Notes under the pieces: model-generated
What the model was told of the DNA's origin: nothing
The model's input: only the letters and a program-made list of their open reading frames with translations
Database searches by the model: none
Program-made: the position numbers and the translations under genes
NCBI GenBank assembly: GCA_020634435.1
Contig: JACKBS010000010.1
Location: 62,001 to 126,000 of the forward strand
Reading direction: 5' to 3'
Source of the DNA: Ardenticatenaceae bacterium
GTDB taxonomy: Bacteria > Chloroflexota > Anaerolineae > Promineifilales > Promineifilaceae
DNA: 64,000 bases
Shown: in pieces, positions 62,549 through 64,000 of the stretch
Layout of the letters: each line of letters begins with the position of its first letter
Numbering within the stretch: position 1 is the stretch's first letter

Positions 62549-64000
62549 TTACTTCTCAATGATGGGCAGCCACAGCTCGCTGCGGCATTGGGCGGAGGTA
62601 TGCACTTTGCCTGTGCCCACCGTGTTTCGTTTGTAGGTAAACGGCTGGTTGATTTTTGCGCCGCTGATGAAGTATTGCCCTTGCAAGACCAGGCGAAGCT
62701 CGTCCCCTTTGCGGAAGTAGGTGGCCGACGGTTCAAATTGCAGTTCCATTTTGGCAATCTCGCCCCTTTGCAGCGGCTTGAGGATCGCAAAGTCATGTTC
62801 TGGTGAGTAGGGCGTGCTTAATGTTTCGTTGACTGTGCGCAGGGCGACCCGCTGGGCGGTTTTGGTGACGATGTCGTTGGGGAAGCCATAGGTGCCGTCG
62901 AAGTTAACTTCTTTGCCGTCGTGGAACTTTTGGATTCCGGCAAAGATGTTGGCATCGTCACAACCATCGAGTTCGATGTAGAGGACTAGTTTCAAAGGCC
63001 CAACCACTTCCGTGTCACGCTTAAAAAAGTAGGTGTATTGGAGACGGCCGTTTGCCAGTTCAAATGTAGCTATAGCATCAGGCACCTCGTATGTGCTAGA
63101 TAGGGTGCCATTTTGACCATCCAGGTAAAACGGCGTCCAGACCACATTTTCTGGTGGCCACTGATTTTCGTAACGAACCTCTTTTACTTCATCGCCAAAC
63201 TCGCGAATTTCCAGACGCACTTTGGGATGTTGCAGCATGCCGTTGTCTTCACCTTTTAGGAAGTGGTCGAAGAATTTGAGCATGAGCGCATTGACTTCGG
63301 CACTGTAGTAAGCAGTCCACTCGCCGCCGCGATGGGTGTAGAGCCATTTGTGTGCCGAACCTGCCCGCTCGTAAACACGCTGGCTGCCGCGTGTGTGCAT
63401 CATTTGCGAGGCAAAGCTAATGCAGTTCAGCATGGGCACGGTGATTTTCTCAAAATCGGCGACAAAGGATTGCCACCATTCATCTCTGGTTGGCCGGTCG
63501 CGTTGTTGTTTGCCCATGTCGAACCGTCGCCAAAGGTTTGCAGTCGGCTAAAGAGAAAAGGCGTGAAGCCAACTTCCATCACCCCGCCGGGGTAAAACCA
63601 ATCTTTGTAGAGGTCTGACACGCCTTCCCAAGGAATAATCGCTTTAAGATGCGGTGGGTTCAGGGCTGCCACTCTGTATTGGTTGATTGCCAGATACGAC
63701 ACGCCAAGCAAGCCAACATGGCCATTGGACCAGGGCTGGACGGCAGCCCATTCAATTGCGTCGTAAATATCTTCAATCTCTTCTTCGCCAAAATAGACCT
63801 GCGGCTCTTTGCTTTTGGGCGATAGCCCAAAGCCCCGTTTGTCGATATTGATGACCGCGTAACCATTTGCCGCCCAAAAATCGGGGTCGGGGGCTTCAAA
63901 GCTGGTCTCGTCGGAGAAGCTAATCTGCCCTGGCTGGCGGGCCAGACGTAGCTGGATGTGCATGTAGCCATCTTTGCAAAGCACGTCTTTACGTGCTGGA
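62549..64000 (-). pseudogene. CocE/NonD-family hydrolase, frameshifted and partial
   Basis: The gene enters from the right edge. The first frame (to 63427) carries the alpha/beta-hydrolase core: DFWAANGYAVINIDKRGFGL, VGLLGVSYLAINQYR with nucleophile Ser in GVSY, and KAIIPWEGVSDLYKDW. The rest continues in another frame from about 63517 to 62549. It contains SAHKWLYTHRGGEW, YYSAEVNALMLKFFDHFLKG and the C-terminal beta domain (DELRLVLQGQYFISG). Together they make one X-Pro-dipeptidyl-peptidase-like hydrolase. A single indel near 63510-63540 breaks it. It may be a real pseudogene or a sequencing error, because both halves look well preserved. Confidence 0.75.

Overview
The window looks like a chromosomal segment of a filamentous-type Chloroflexota bacterium (Anaerolineae/Ardenticatenia-like). 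This is an inference. It rests on the GC-rich coding style, the SH3 and cupredoxin lipoproteins with Pro/Thr linkers, a SARP-type regulator next to CSLREA/choice-of-anchor-Q surface proteins, the C-terminal 'YLPI' ending of one of them, and a type I-C CRISPR system. No rRNA and no complete tRNA gene is visible. A striking genome-style signature runs through almost everything: the palindromic octamer ACGGCCGT occurs about 60 times by my count.

Layout. 0-4.3 kb: three cell-envelope proteins (two lipoproteins and a four-helix membrane protein with a copper-binding cupredoxin domain). 4.3-7.6 kb: a degraded stretch, an AT-rich HEPN-motif gene that looks acquired, and a tyrosine recombinase. 7.6-15.8 kb: a very large CRISPR array of about 125 repeats, transcribed leftwards. 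16.0-25.4 kb: a complete type I-C cas operon on the minus strand (cas3-cas5-cas8c-cas7-cas4-cas1-cas2), with an internally started cas11c and a Cas3 that carries an N-terminal HTH-WYL-WCX regulator fused in one reading frame. A small winged-helix gene precedes it. 25.9-42.3 kb: a mobile-element-like module with two sigma-70-like paralogues, a ribbon-helix-helix protein, a small three-histidine relaxase-like protein, a VirD4/TraG-like coupling protein lacking a canonical Walker A, a TOPRIM/helicase replication protein followed by iteron-like repeats, an excisionase-like HTH, a candidate structured RNA, a membrane protein with a winged helix, and a large serine recombinase. The recombinase 3' end looks like the T-arm and acceptor end of a tRNA, suggesting an attachment site. 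Many genes in this module are preceded by a long GC-rich hairpin.

42.5-57 kb: a SARP/NB-ARC/TPR regulator is followed by two copies of a unit made of a 70-residue protein and a giant secreted repeat protein (844 and 2573 residues). Three near-identical promoters there each carry two heptamer direct repeats on an 11-bp pitch, 8 bp before the -10, which is the classical SARP-box geometry. I read this as a local regulon in which the regulator drives surface-protein production. 57.2-58.4 kb: an ISAs1-family insertion sequence. 58.4-64 kb, minus strand: an asparagine-synthetase-like amide ligase lacking its N-terminal cysteine, translationally coupled to an aconitase X; a nucleotidyltransferase; and a CocE/NonD hydrolase split by a frameshift at the window edge.

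The best candidates for something undescribed are the WYL-Cas3 fusion, the SARP-box regulon of paired small and giant proteins, the iterated ACGGCCGT palindrome, the hairpin-led mobile module with its sigma-like pair, and the aconitase X/amide-ligase pair.
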